Part shown: positions 54,555-63,945 of the stretch, piece by piece
Layout of the letters: the number at the start of each line of letters is the position of its first letter
How positions within the stretch are numbered: position 1 is the first letter of the stretch
Assembly (NCBI GenBank): GCA_001465115.1
Contig: CP013614.1
Span: 2,046,001 to 2,110,000, forward strand
Source of the DNA: Enterococcus silesiacus
GTDB taxonomy: Bacteria; Bacillota; Bacilli; Lactobacillales; Enterococcaceae
Reading direction: 5' to 3'
DNA length: 64,000 nt
Notes under the pieces: model-generated
The model's database searches: none
The model's input: the letters and a program-made list of their open reading frames with translations, nothing else
Told to the model about the DNA's origin: nothing
Made by a program: the position numbers and the translations under genes

Positions 54555-55517
54555 ATGGCAAGATACTATGAAGCAATCAACTGGAACGCCATCGAAGACG
54601 TCATTGATAAATCAACTTGGGAGAAACTAACGGAGCAGTTCTGGTTAGATACTCGTATCCCTTTATCAAATGATCTAGATGACTGGAGAACTCTTTCAGA
54701 CCTCGAAAAAACAACTGTAGGCTATGTTTTTGGCGGTTTGACACTACTAGATACTGTTCAGTCTGAAAGTGGTATGGAGCAGTTAAGAAATGATGTCCGC
54801 ACACCACATGAAGAAGCTGTCTTAAACAATATCCAATTTATGGAATCTGTTCATGCTAAAAGCTATTCATCGATCTTTAGTACATTAAACACTAAAAAAG
54901 AAATCGATGATATCTTTGAATGGACAAACACAAACGTTTACTTACAAACAAAAGCAGAAAAAATCAATGAAATCTATAAAAACGGCACACCATTAGAAAA
55001 GAAAGTTGCCAGTGTATTTTTAGAAACCTTCTTATTCTATTCTGGTTTTTATACCCCTCTTTACTATCTTGGGAATAATAAACTAGCTAACGTTGCTGAA
55101 ATCATCAAATTGATCATTCGTGATGAATCTGTTCATGGCACTTATATTGGGTATAAGTTCCAATTAGGTTTCAATGAACTATCTGAAACAGAGCAAAATG
55201 AAATGAAAGATTGGATGTATAACCTTCTTTATGAGTTGTATGAAAATGAAGAACGTTATACTGAAGAATTATATGATGGTTTGGGTTGGACTGAAGAAGT
55301 GAAAACCTTCTTACGTTACAATGCCAATAAAGCATTGATGAACCTTGGTATGGATCCATTATTTGCTGATACAGCAAATGATGTTAACCCGATCGTGATG
55401 AATGGTATTTCTACTGGTACAAGCAATCACGATTTCTTCTCACAAGTCGGCAATGGTTACTTATTAGGAACCGTTGAAGCAATGAAAGATGACGATTATT
55501 TGATTGGTATGGAGTAA
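54555..55517 (+). CDS. nrdF: Class Ib ribonucleoside-diphosphate reductase subunit beta
   Basis: A 320-residue radical subunit. Metal ligands are visible in DLEKTTVGYVFGG (Asp), NNIQFMESVHAKSYSS (Glu and His) and IRDESVHGTYIGYKF (Glu and His). The radical Tyr lies in the HAKSYSSIF segment. GAGGAGG lies seven bases before ATG 54555. A 153-base spacer with a GC-rich hairpin separates it from nrdE. A MITE has inserted right after its stop codon. Confidence 0.96.
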   Translation: MARYYEAINWNAIEDVIDKSTWEKLTEQFWLDTRIPLSNDLDDWRTLSDLEKTTVGYVFGGLTLLDTVQSESGMEQLRNDVRTPHEEAVLNNIQFMESVHAKSYSSIFSTLNTKKEIDDIFEWTNTNVYLQTKAEKINEIYKNGTPLEKKVASVFLETFLFYSGFYTPLYYLGNNKLANVAEIIKLIIRDESVHGTYIGYKFQLGFNELSETEQNEMKDWMYNLLYELYENEERYTEELYDGLGWTEEVKTFLRYNANKALMNLGMDPLFADTANDVNPIVMNGISTGTSNHDFFSQVGNGYLLGTVEAMKDDDYLIGME

Positions 55518-55777
55518 TCAAATAAGGTTCTACGTCAAATTGTGTTGGTAAGCCAAATAACTGAATAGAAATCTAGGTCTGGTAAGGATAGAACATTCTT
55601 ATCAGACTTTTTTTATTGTTGTGAAAAAATAAGACCTTGAATAATATAATTTGTGGTTTTTGTCGATTTCATTTTATCAGTTAGTTGTTCCTTTTTGTGT
55701 TTAAATGCTTAAAAAAGTGCTGGTAGAAAATCTTTTTTGATTTCCACCAACACAATATATTATAGAACCTCAAATAA
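55518..55777 (+). mobile_element. MITE-like element, copy 2, with 8-bp target duplications
   Basis: The 244-bp element (55526-55769) is flanked by perfect TCAAATAA repeats (55518-55525 and 55770-55777); the left one begins directly after the nrdF stop. Apart from the core near 55645-55690 it is the reverse complement of the copy at 22177-22417. There is no transposase. Its internal terminator (55577-55616) points in the direction of nrdF. Confidence 0.92.
55577..55616 (+). terminator. Terminator carried by MITE copy 2
   Basis: GTCTGGTAAG pairs with CTTATCAGAC, followed by TTTTTTTATT. It is 60 bases downstream of nrdF and identical to the hairpin in copy 1. Confidence 0.75.
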
Positions 55778-55822
55778 GGCTGGATAAAAACTCAACGTAG
55801 TTTTATTCCAGCCTTATTTTTT
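55776..55822. terminator. Bidirectional terminator, nrdF (original) and AI-2E gene
   Basis: AAGGCTGGATAAAA pairs with TTTTATTCCAGCCTT, with a T run on the plus strand and A-rich sequence on the other side. The MITE now separates it from nrdF. Confidence 0.8.
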
Positions 55823-55837
55823 ATTGAAATATTAGAT

Positions 55838-56959
55838 TTACTCAGCGATTCTATTATCTGATATAGTTTCTTTACCTTCTTTTCTTATGCTGTAAATTTT
55901 AGAAATATTAATAACTAACGTTTTGATCACAGCATATACAGGAATACAAATCAACATCCCAATAATTCCACCAACACTTCCAGATGCGATCAATACTAGT
56001 ATGATCGTTAACGGATGAATATTCAATGATTTTCCCATTAGTAAAGGCTTAATCAAATTACCATCCAATTGTTGGATGACTAAAATCGATATTGCCATAT
56101 AGAGTGCTTGCCACGGTGAAATAAACAAGCCCACTAGAATGGCTGGAACTGCACCAATAAAGGGTCCAACATAAGGAATAATATTGGTCATTCCACAAAA
56201 GACAGCCAACAGCAGACTATAGGGCTGTTTAAAAATCGTCATCGCGATAAAGCTTAAGACACCAATGATCAAAGCATCTAAAACGGTACTACTAATATAC
56301 GCTGACAATGTTTGATTCATTTCTTTGACTGTCTGACGTAATTCACTGCGAATACTTTTGGGAAAGAAATGAGACATTGCATCCAAAAATTTATGACCAT
56401 CTTTAAACATAAAAAACAAGATAAATGGCACAGTAAAAAGTAAAATAAAGAATCTCATCAAAACACCAACTATTTTAGATAGACTACTAGTAACTCCTAC
56501 AATCGCAAAGTTTAAAATATTACTGACCGTAATATTGGCCTTATCTAGTTGTTCTTGAATGTTAAACTCTTTCATTCCCTCCAAATTGCCTAAATCGTTT
56601 AACCATTGATTCATCTCTTCTGCATAACTAGGAAGTGACTGACTTAACTCTACTGACTGATTCACTAACTGAGGGACAACATTCATGACCACAATTGCAA
56701 TCAATACAAGTAAAATTGCAAAAGAAAGTAGAAAACCGGCAATTCTCGGAAGACCTCGTTTCTCTAAAAATACGACGATTGGATCAAACATATAATATAG
56801 AAAGCCCGCGATCAATAACGGCATAAAAACAGCAGACACCATTCCTAAAATCGGACTAAAAACATTTGGCATCTTTAATAAAAAGAAAACGCCGATAATT
56901 GTTAGTACAATTTCTACTGTCCAAAATAATAACTTCGATTGCTTAAAGAGAGAACCCAT
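55838..56959 (-). CDS. AI-2E family transporter-like membrane protein
   Basis: A 373-residue polytopic protein of the AI-2E/PerM/YtvI family, with about eight membrane helices. Family segments include FILFFMFKDGHKFLDAM, ISSTVLDALIIGVLSF, MTNIIPYVGPFIGAVPAILV and QQLDGNLIKPLLMGKSLNIHP. Members are exporters or Na+/H+ antiporters depending on the subgroup; the substrate cannot be read from the sequence. GGAGG precedes ATG 56959. It is a single gene. Confidence 0.9.
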   Translation of the reverse strand: MGSLFKQSKLLFWTVEIVLTIIGVFFLLKMPNVFSPILGMVSAVFMPLLIAGFLYYMFDPIVVFLEKRGLPRIAGFLLSFAILLVLIAIVVMNVVPQLVNQSVELSQSLPSYAEEMNQWLNDLGNLEGMKEFNIQEQLDKANITVSNILNFAIVGVTSSLSKIVGVLMRFFILLFTVPFILFFMFKDGHKFLDAMSHFFPKSIRSELRQTVKEMNQTLSAYISSTVLDALIIGVLSFIAMTIFKQPYSLLLAVFCGMTNIIPYVGPFIGAVPAILVGLFISPWQALYMAISILVIQQLDGNLIKPLLMGKSLNIHPLTIILVLIASGSVGGIIGMLICIPVYAVIKTLVINISKIYSIRKEGKETISDNRIAE

Positions 56960-57139
56960 ACATAACCTCCAATAGATGATACTTTTATTCTACCATTCTT
57001 TGCTACTATAAAAAGAGAATTTTTGCCTTAGCCTGTTATCTTATGAAATAATTTATCTCTTTAATTTTAATGATCATTCCATGATATACTTACTGTCTAC
57101 ATATGTTTTTTCTAAATCAATTATTTCAAGAGGTGCAGT

Positions 57140-57964
57140 ATGACTATTTTATTATATAAATTACTTCTAGGGTTTATTGTCGGCAGCGTAATCGCTATGC
57201 TCTCTTATATCACACATTTCGTTACGAAGTCTGGTGCTTTAGCTTTGATTTTTGTTGCGACAATTATTTGCGGATTTGGTCCATGGCCGACTTGGGGCCT
57301 AATAATAATATTTTTTACTAGTTCAGGATGTATTCATTTAGCAAAAAAAATGATGAACATAACTAAAGTCGAATCCGTTACGGCAAAAGGACATGCGAGA
57401 GATGCATGGCAAGTTTTTGCGCATAGTCTTCCTGCGATTATCTCCTTGATTCTATTCTATTATACAAAAAAGCCACTATTCTTGATTGGCTATGTTAGCG
57501 CAATCGCAGGAGCTACGGCAGATACCTTTGGCTCTGAGATCGGTATTTTAAGTAAAAAAGTACCACGCTCAATCGTTTCATTTAAACCGATTGAGCCAGG
57601 TCTTTCTGGTGGTATTTCTATTCTTGGTAGTGTTGCTTCACTTTTAGGTAGCTTACTGATCTCACTTTCATTTTGGCTGTTTTACAGCTGGTATCATGCT
57701 TCTGTACTTCCAATAAGCTTAATCGTCATTGTGCCCTTTATTTGCGGTATTGTTACTTCTCTTGTGGATAGTTTGTTAGGCGCAACTCTACAAGTAACCT
57801 ATCGCTGTAGCATCTGTGGAAAACTTACTGAACAACGATATCATCATCTACAGCAAACCAAACAAATCCACGGTATCTCTTGGTTATCAAACGATTGGGT
57901 TAATTTTTTTAGTAGTTGTTTCACAGTCTTGTTCAGTTGGTTTATTCTTCATTATATTCAGTAA
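57140..57964 (+). CDS. DUF92 integral membrane protein
   Basis: A 274-residue protein with six or so membrane helices. DUF92 features are GHARDAWQVFAHSLPA, AIAGATADTFGSEIGILSK, PGLSGGISILGSVASLLGS and SLVDSLLGATLQ. A Cys pair (RCSICGKLTEQRYHH) sits in a short C-terminal loop. Related eukaryotic and cyanobacterial proteins are phytyl-phosphate kinases, so a polyprenyl-related role is possible but unproven. AGAGGTG precedes the ATG; the gene stands alone. Confidence 0.88.
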   Translation: MTILLYKLLLGFIVGSVIAMLSYITHFVTKSGALALIFVATIICGFGPWPTWGLIIIFFTSSGCIHLAKKMMNITKVESVTAKGHARDAWQVFAHSLPAIISLILFYYTKKPLFLIGYVSAIAGATADTFGSEIGILSKKVPRSIVSFKPIEPGLSGGISILGSVASLLGSLLISLSFWLFYSWYHASVLPISLIVIVPFICGIVTSLVDSLLGATLQVTYRCSICGKLTEQRYHHLQQTKQIHGISWLSNDWVNFFSSCFTVLFSWFILHYIQ

Positions 57965-57974
57965 TGTACAGCAA

Positions 57975-58022
57975 AAAGTGGATATGAAACAAAAATGAAT
58001 ATTACTTTTGTTTCACATCCTA
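57975..58022 (+). terminator. Terminator-like hairpin between the DUF92 and MgtC genes
   Basis: GGATATGAAACAAAA pairs with TTTTGTTTCACATCC with one mismatch. It may serve both convergent genes. Confidence 0.55.
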
Positions 58023-58069
58023 TCCAATATAGACGGTGGGAACAGATTTTGTCAGACTATTAAAGCTAT

Positions 58070-58774
58070 TTAAATACTGACTAGACGAAGTTTCGTTATG
58101 TTTTTATAAATGGATAAATCTTCTATAACTTCAGCGTACGTCATTCCTTTTGGTAAATCAATCGTATAAATATTGGTGTAAATTTGATTATCATCCGCTA
58201 AAACCACATTAAAGTTTACATCTTCAATTTCAATTTTATGCTCTTCAAAATATTGATTGATAAATTCTTTGGTCTCTTGTTTGTGTATATAGCGAATTTC
58301 TAGTTTTTTTGTTGTCGGCACATGAATTACTCTTCTTACTACAGTTAAAGCAATGAAAACACCAATAAAACTAGTGATGGCAATTGCGTAGTAGCCCATG
58401 CCAATCGCAATTCCTAATCCTGCAATAGCCCACAAAGAAGCCGCAGTTGTCAAACCAGTTACTGATTGCTTGGTCACAATAATCGTTCCTGCTCCTAAAA
58501 AACCAATTCCACTAACTACCTGGGCAATCAAACGTGCTTGGTCTGAACGAATCACACCGACCAACTCAGGATGATTTACCGCATCTTGCAATGCGCTAGC
58601 GGCTATCTCAACTTGAATCAGTGCAATGATCGTTGCCCCCATACAAACTAAAATATGCGTCCGCATACCTGCAGGACGATTTTTATACTGTCGTTCAAAG
58701 CCAATGGTTCCACCAATCAACATCGCCAAACATAGTCGGATAATGATTTCAGGAACTGTTAAATTTAAATCCAT
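58070..58774 (-). CDS. MgtC/SapB family membrane protein
   Basis: A 234-residue protein. The hydrophobic first 130 residues carry the family motif GTIGFERQYKNRPAGMRTHILVCMGA and the GIGFLGAGTIIV segment. The C-terminal ~90 residues form a soluble ACT-like domain. MgtC proteins in pathogens help survival at low Mg2+ by regulating ATP synthase or transport; the enterococcal role is not established. GGAGGA lies nine bases before ATG 58774. Confidence 0.9.
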   Translation of the reverse strand: MDLNLTVPEIIIRLCLAMLIGGTIGFERQYKNRPAGMRTHILVCMGATIIALIQVEIAASALQDAVNHPELVGVIRSDQARLIAQVVSGIGFLGAGTIIVTKQSVTGLTTAASLWAIAGLGIAIGMGYYAIAITSFIGVFIALTVVRRVIHVPTTKKLEIRYIHKQETKEFINQYFEEHKIEIEDVNFNVVLADDNQIYTNIYTIDLPKGMTYAEVIEDLSIYKNITKLRLVSI

Positions 58775-58849
58775 TACATTTATTCCTCCTCTTACTCTAC
58801 TATTTTATTATAGCACTAATTTTATTTAAGAGATTGATGTTCATTTTAT

Positions 58850-58897
58850 AAAAAAACATGGCTGAGATATAACTCTGTGAGTCATATCCCAACCACG
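58850..58897 (-). terminator. Terminator after nagB
   Basis: On the minus strand CGTGGTTGGGATATGA pairs imperfectly with ATATCTCAGCCATG, followed by TTTTTTTA. Confidence 0.65.
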
Positions 58898-58959
58898 TAA
58901 AATCCAGATAAATCGTATACACTGAAGTAATTGTTATACTTAAGGCCTATCTACTTTTT

Positions 58960-59661
58960 TTATAATTTACTTGCTGCAGCTTCATCAACGATTACAACAA
59001 CATCTGAATGATTTTGTAACGCACTAGCTGGTAAATCAACAGAAACAGGTCCATCGATCATACCTTTGATTGCATCTGCTTTGGCTTCGCCATAGGCCAT
59101 TAAAATCATTTTTTTACCTTTCATGATTGAACCGATTCCCATAGAAACCGCTCTTGTTGGTACGTCTTCCACTTTTTCAAAATTGCGTTTATTGGCATTG
59201 ATTGTCGATTCTGTTAACTCAACAACATGAGTCAAGCTATCCAAAGGTGTTCCTGGTTCATTAAAACCAATATGTCCATTTTGACCAATACCTAAGATTT
59301 GAATATCGATTGGATTGCTATCGATAATACTTTCATAGTGTTTGCATTCAGCTGCTAGATCTGCTGCTTTACCATTTGGTACATATGTGTCTTTGAATGG
59401 TTTTTTATTAAATAGTTGATCATTCATGAAATAACGGTAACTTTGATCATCGTCTCCACCTAGTCCAACGTATTCATCCAAGTTCACAGAAGTCATCTCT
59501 GTAAAATCTAAATTACTTGTAGTCATTTCTTTATATAAAGTTTCCGGTGTGCTTCCTGTAGCCAGACCTAAAACTTTCGCACCATTGTTCATGCCTTCTT
59601 TGATTAGTTCAAATGCTTTCTTTCCGCCTTCTTCAGCGTTCGCTACTTTGATAATTTCCAT
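58960..59661 (-). CDS. nagB: Glucosamine-6-phosphate deaminase
   Basis: A 233-residue isomerase/deaminase that turns glucosamine-6-phosphate into fructose-6-phosphate and ammonia. Motifs are [33 protein letters not shown] (catalytic Asp) and [17 protein letters not shown] with the catalytic His. It is of the short Gram-positive length, without the C-terminal allosteric region of E. coli NagB. GGGAG precedes ATG 59661. Confidence 0.97.
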   Translation of the reverse strand: MEIIKVANAEEGGKKAFELIKEGMNNGAKVLGLATGSTPETLYKEMTTSNLDFTEMTSVNLDEYVGLGGDDDQSYRYFMNDQLFNKKPFKDTYVPNGKAADLAAECKHYESIIDSNPIDIQILGIGQNGHIGFNEPGTPLDSLTHVVELTESTINANKRNFEKVEDVPTRAVSMGIGSIMKGKKMILMAYGEAKADAIKGMIDGPVSVDLPASALQNHSDVVVIVDEAAASKL

Positions 59662-59750
59662 AAAAAAATTACTCCCTTATGTTCAGATTTGGTATAGTCC
59701 AATTATACCACCCTATAAAATAGATTTCTAGTCTAAACTGGACAGAATAT

Positions 59751-59787
59751 AAAAAAACTTCTATTCTTTCTTAAGAATAGAAGTTTT
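59751..59787 (-). terminator. Terminator after the LCP gene
   Basis: A 13-bp perfect stem (AAAACTTCTATTC) with an eight-base loop is followed by TTTTTTTAT on the minus strand. Confidence 0.85.
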
Positions 59788-59791
59788 CTGC

Positions 59792-60910
59792 TTAATAACC
59801 GTCCGAATATACCTCATCTACAGCATTTGGATCCGTATAGCTAGAACCATCAGCATTTGCGATATCTTGATTATAACCATAATTATTAGTTGTTTCAGAT
59901 ACATCGCCGCCATATTCATATGTGCCTGCCTCATTACCATTCGTATAATTACTGTAGTTACTATTATCTTTTGCCTGCATGTCTTTGTTCTCAGGCAAGC
60001 CTAATTGTGCCCGTAAATTCGTCTGTACGTCATATAATTTCGTTGGATCTAGAATTTGATAGTAAATACCGCCAATTTCTTGACCTTCACCTTCTAATTG
60101 TAAAGAATCAATATCTTTGAAAGCAGGAATATATTTCTTTTGAATATCTACCATATTATCCCACGTTAGATCCGTTTTCACATTATCTTTTACCGCATCT
60201 AAAATTTTTCTATATTTAGTAATACCATCCAAACTGATGACTTTATTAACAATTTTTTCAACGACTTCTCTTTGACGACGTTGACGCCCAATGTCGCCTT
60301 CTGGATCTTCTTCACGCATACGCGCATAGGCTAAGCCAGTCTCACTATCTAGCTTAATATGACCTTTTGGAACCGTAATACCATCTAGTGTAAATTCAAA
60401 TGGATTATCCACTTCAATGCCACCTACAGCATCAATTAAATCTTTCATACCTTTCATATTGATCGATACGTAACTATCAATTGGAATATCCAATAGATTT
60501 TCGACTGTATCAATCGCCATCTTCGCACCACCAAATGCATAAGCATGATTCAGCTTATCTTCTGTGCCATATCCAACAATATCAGTTAAAATATCCCGAT
60601 CCAAACTAATCATTGTAGATTTTTGTTCTTTAGGATTAATAGTAACTACCATCGTAGTATCAGAACGCCCTTGTTCTGTTCGGCCTAAATCTCCAGTATC
60701 AATTCCCATTAGTAAAACTGAAAAAGGTTCTTGTGCATCAATATTGACCGCGCTTTGTCTTCTCTTAGAAGTCCGATCAATCGATTCATACACACCTTTA
60801 ACTGTACCAGTTGCATCAGAATAAATTTTAATCCCGTATGCGCAAAAACCCGCAACTGAAACAAGGACTACTCCTAAAGCAGTTAATGTTACTTTTTTCC
60901 ATAGGTTCAT
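59792..60910 (-). CDS. LytR-CpsA-Psr (LCP) family glycopolymer ligase
   Basis: A 372-residue protein with a membrane helix at about residues 6-26 and an extracellular LCP domain. Typical motifs are SVLLMGIDTGD, GRSDTTMVVTINP with the conserved Arg and Asp, SLDRDILTDIVG, DKLNHAYAFGG and YARMREEDPEGDIGRQRRQR. The last ~70 residues are an Asn/Tyr/Gly-rich low-complexity tail. LCP proteins move wall polysaccharides from lipid carriers to peptidoglycan. ATG 60910 is chosen because GAGGAAG is nine bases away. A polysaccharide locus begins just upstream. Confidence 0.92.
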   Translation of the reverse strand: MNLWKKVTLTALGVVLVSVAGFCAYGIKIYSDATGTVKGVYESIDRTSKRRQSAVNIDAQEPFSVLLMGIDTGDLGRTEQGRSDTTMVVTINPKEQKSTMISLDRDILTDIVGYGTEDKLNHAYAFGGAKMAIDTVENLLDIPIDSYVSINMKGMKDLIDAVGGIEVDNPFEFTLDGITVPKGHIKLDSETGLAYARMREEDPEGDIGRQRRQREVVEKIVNKVISLDGITKYRKILDAVKDNVKTDLTWDNMVDIQKKYIPAFKDIDSLQLEGEGQEIGGIYYQILDPTKLYDVQTNLRAQLGLPENKDMQAKDNSNYSNYTNGNEAGTYEYGGDVSETTNNYGYNQDIANADGSSYTDPNAVDEVYSDGY

Positions 60911-61085
60911 AAGACACTTCCTCATTTTTGCAAGAATAATTCATGAAACCTATTTTCTCACAATTTGAATCATGTAGCAACTTTTTTGGGAAATTAGCAT
61001 GATATCTTAATATATTTGTAAAATAGTGATACAGTAACTTCAGGTACTCTCATCGTTACAAATGTTCATTATACCTAACTAAATT

Positions 61086-62504
61086 TTAACTATTGGAATT
61101 TATGTTTTCTTTCAAATGTCTCCATGCATTTCTATTTTTGGAGAAATTATAAACATTAAATACGCTAACTATAATTAACATAATAAGAAATACTTGATTT
61201 AAACTAAAAAAGATACTACAACAAACGAATGTTAACACAATAATACTGTCCCATGGAATCGAAGCTGACTGATTAATTTCTAATTTGGCATTCAATATTC
61301 TTCTAAAAAAATAACTTTTCAAAATAGAAACTATTGTTATCATAAATACTGCACCATCAAGGGATTCAAATATCCAAATAACTGGATAAATAACAACTAT
61401 TGTCATTAAAACCATTAAGATATTTACTTGTAACAACTTTCTTTCCATTCGCAAAACTTTGAGATATGTATTATATAGCATAGCAATTTTACTTTCAAAA
61501 ATTGTCATTGGAAATATAAATGCTAAATATTTTAGCCCTGAAGAATATGCAGGAAGGAATAGTTGGAGAAAAAGATAAATCGGAAAATATAAAAATAGAA
61601 TATTCAGTATTAGACTAGATAATAGTTTATCAATGTATTTAAAAGCCTCTTTCAATTTATTACTTTCCATTCTTTTTAAAATCGGAAAAAATACAATCGA
61701 AATGGAATTGATAAATACCATTATCATATTTGTCATACTGATAATTAAAGATATTTTTCCAAAAACTTGAATAGACCATTTTAACTCAATGCTCATTCTT
61801 ATGATCCCCATAACTAATATACTACTAAGATTAGATAAGGTAACGTTGATTCCAATTTTACAAAAATAAACTGAATCTTTAATTCCTATACTGAGAGACT
61901 TGATCTTTCCAAAAACCAAAGATCGTGATACATATACTAATAATATATTCGTAACAAGTTTAGAAAAAAGATCCACAATAATAAAATATTCAAACTTTGT
62001 CACTCTTAAAATAACCAGACTTATTATTCCAATTATTAATAACATTTTTTCCAAAATCATAGCTACAGAAAATAATTTAAGTTCATCAGTAGCCTGTAAC
62101 TCATAGGTTAAAACAGACCTGGGTACTATCAATAGTAAAGCTATTGCTGAAAATATAAGTACCGTACTTTTCTGGGAATCGGTTGAAATTCCATAGATTC
62201 CAACAAAAATTAGCAATAGCATACAGAACAAAGAAACAACAAATAAATTCAAAAATTGATTTCTTAAACTTTTTTTGGGCAACTCATTGTAATGACTACC
62301 GCCAAATTCTAAATATATTCCTTCTGGTATACCAAAAGTCACGTATTGAAGGTATGTAGTATAAAATATATAAAGTTGCCAATAACCATATAGTTCAACA
62401 CCAATAAATTTAGGCACAAAAATGATTAAAAAAAACGATGTAAACAAATTAACCATATTTGATGTAAATGTATAAGATAAACTTGTCAAAATTCTCTTTC
62501 TCAT
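61086..62504 (-). CDS. Polysaccharide flippase (Wzx-like, MOP superfamily)
   Basis: A 472-residue protein with about 12-14 membrane helices and few charged loops, typical of oligosaccharide-lipid flippases. The N-terminal TSNMVNLFTSFFLIIFVPKF and a central GINVTLSNLSSILVMGIIR match the Wzx/RfbX pattern. It would turn the lipid-linked repeat unit to the outer face. GAAGG lies within the 3' end of the preceding polymerase gene, five bases before. AT content is higher than in the housekeeping genes, as is common for surface-polysaccharide loci. Confidence 0.85.
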   Translation of the reverse strand: MRKRILTSLSYTFTSNMVNLFTSFFLIIFVPKFIGVELYGYWQLYIFYTTYLQYVTFGIPEGIYLEFGGSHYNELPKKSLRNQFLNLFVVSLFCMLLLIFVGIYGISTDSQKSTVLIFSAIALLLIVPRSVLTYELQATDELKLFSVAMILEKMLLIIGIISLVILRVTKFEYFIIVDLFSKLVTNILLVYVSRSLVFGKIKSLSIGIKDSVYFCKIGINVTLSNLSSILVMGIIRMSIELKWSIQVFGKISLIISMTNMIMVFINSISIVFFPILKRMESNKLKEAFKYIDKLLSSLILNILFLYFPIYLFLQLFLPAYSSGLKYLAFIFPMTIFESKIAMLYNTYLKVLRMERKLLQVNILMVLMTIVVIYPVIWIFESLDGAVFMITIVSILKSYFFRRILNAKLEINQSASIPWDSIIVLTFVCCSIFFSLNQVFLIMLIIVSVFNVYNFSKNRNAWRHLKENINSNS

Positions 62505-62508
62505 TTTA

Positions 62509-63945
62509 TTAAACCTTCACTTTACTATTATTACCAATTTTTTTTAATGTATAAGCCATTAAAAAAATAACTATGACACTAAAAATCTTAGGTAAAGATA
62601 ACGAGGCTACTAAAAAATTTGTAAAGCTACTTCTTGGTGCAAACATAAGCTGTCTAGCCATTAGAAAAAAAATACCTTTAAAATATGGATTCAAACGTGT
62701 TATAAACCGGTAAAAATTTCTTAGGAAAAAACCATAAAATAAATTTCCTAATATTAAACCGATATAAGAGAAATCTTTAAACAGTTCGGCTATATAGCTG
62801 CTACCATATCCTATTCCTCTCAGATATAAGTCAGGCATTATATAATAAGATATCGTATGTGAAAAAAGATTTCCCTCCAAAGCTCTGCTCACGTTCTGTC
62901 CAACATAAAAATTTTCAGTTTTAGTTAAACTCATAAAAATTCTTGTTTTAAAAAACTCAATAATTGGACCAAACGAGTAATTTTTATTAGGCAAAGAATC
63001 TCTAAAATTAATTGTGTAACCCAACACATTTACACTAATTCCTTGTGAGAAGAAAAAATCAAGCACAGATTCAGAAACTCGGTTTGTCGCTAGAGAATCA
63101 CCCCTTCTTAAATTTCCGACTATATTGAGTATTATGAAAAATATTGGAAGGATGCAAATACCTAATAATATTTGCTTTTTGCTAATCCATTTTTCACGTT
63201 TATTTGAGAAGTATTCTCTATAGAAGACATACAATACAAGTATAATAACATTTAGGAGAAAATCTGATCTTCTTCCTGACCACAAACATAATACACCTTC
63301 AACTAAATATAGATAAATAAACGGTAAAGCTTCTTTTTTATAAGGCATACATCCTAAAAAAATAAAAAAGCTGATATCGTACATTTCACTAAGAAACACT
63401 ATACCACCAGGTAATGAAGAGCGAAAAGAAGAAAATGCTTCATAATACCCTTGTGAATTTGTTCCTTGTATCATTTCAATCAGTACGAACACCCTAAGAA
63501 CAAACGATAATAAAAATATATATTTACTTACTAACTTAATTTCCTCATAATTACTTTGAATTAAATTGTGATTTAATTGTATTTTTATAAAACTTCCCAA
63601 AAAAAGAAATAACAGACTAATAAAAAGTAATAATAAAACCTCTATAATGATTTGTGTATCATAAAAGGCAGTACCAAATAAACCGACCATATCCTTTTTA
63701 TATCCCAAGATTCCCGTGACAACTATTCGCCCGAGTAAAAATGTAAAGAATGTTATCAAAAAAAGCGAAAAAGGTATATTATCTGGATACTTTGTAAAAG
63801 AAGTAATGAAGAACGAAACAATTAGAATTAGCAAAACAACTGCCATAGCTTCATAATTCATTATTTGATAATAATAGGCAAAACAAATTATCAAAAGTGG
63901 GAAAAATATTATCTGAATTATGTTAAACAACAAATTTTTTCTCAT
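62509..63945 (-). CDS. O-antigen/capsule polymerase-like membrane protein (Wzy-like)
   Basis: A 478-residue protein with about 12 predicted helices. The SGRRSDFLLNVIILVLYVF segment and a long outside loop (about residues 290-390) are typical of oligosaccharide repeat-unit polymerases (Wzy). Family sequence identity is always low, so the call rests on topology and position next to a flippase. ATG 63945 follows GAGGGGG; the longer frame (to 63972) overlaps the end of the upstream gene. Very AT-rich, like the flippase. Confidence 0.78.
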   Translation of the reverse strand: MRKNLLFNIIQIIFFPLLIICFAYYYQIMNYEAMAVVLLILIVSFFITSFTKYPDNIPFSLFLITFFTFLLGRIVVTGILGYKKDMVGLFGTAFYDTQIIIEVLLLLFISLLFLFLGSFIKIQLNHNLIQSNYEEIKLVSKYIFLLSFVLRVFVLIEMIQGTNSQGYYEAFSSFRSSLPGGIVFLSEMYDISFFIFLGCMPYKKEALPFIYLYLVEGVLCLWSGRRSDFLLNVIILVLYVFYREYFSNKREKWISKKQILLGICILPIFFIILNIVGNLRRGDSLATNRVSESVLDFFFSQGISVNVLGYTINFRDSLPNKNYSFGPIIEFFKTRIFMSLTKTENFYVGQNVSRALEGNLFSHTISYYIMPDLYLRGIGYGSSYIAELFKDFSYIGLILGNLFYGFFLRNFYRFITRLNPYFKGIFFLMARQLMFAPRSSFTNFLVASLSLPKIFSVIVIFLMAYTLKKIGNNSKVKV

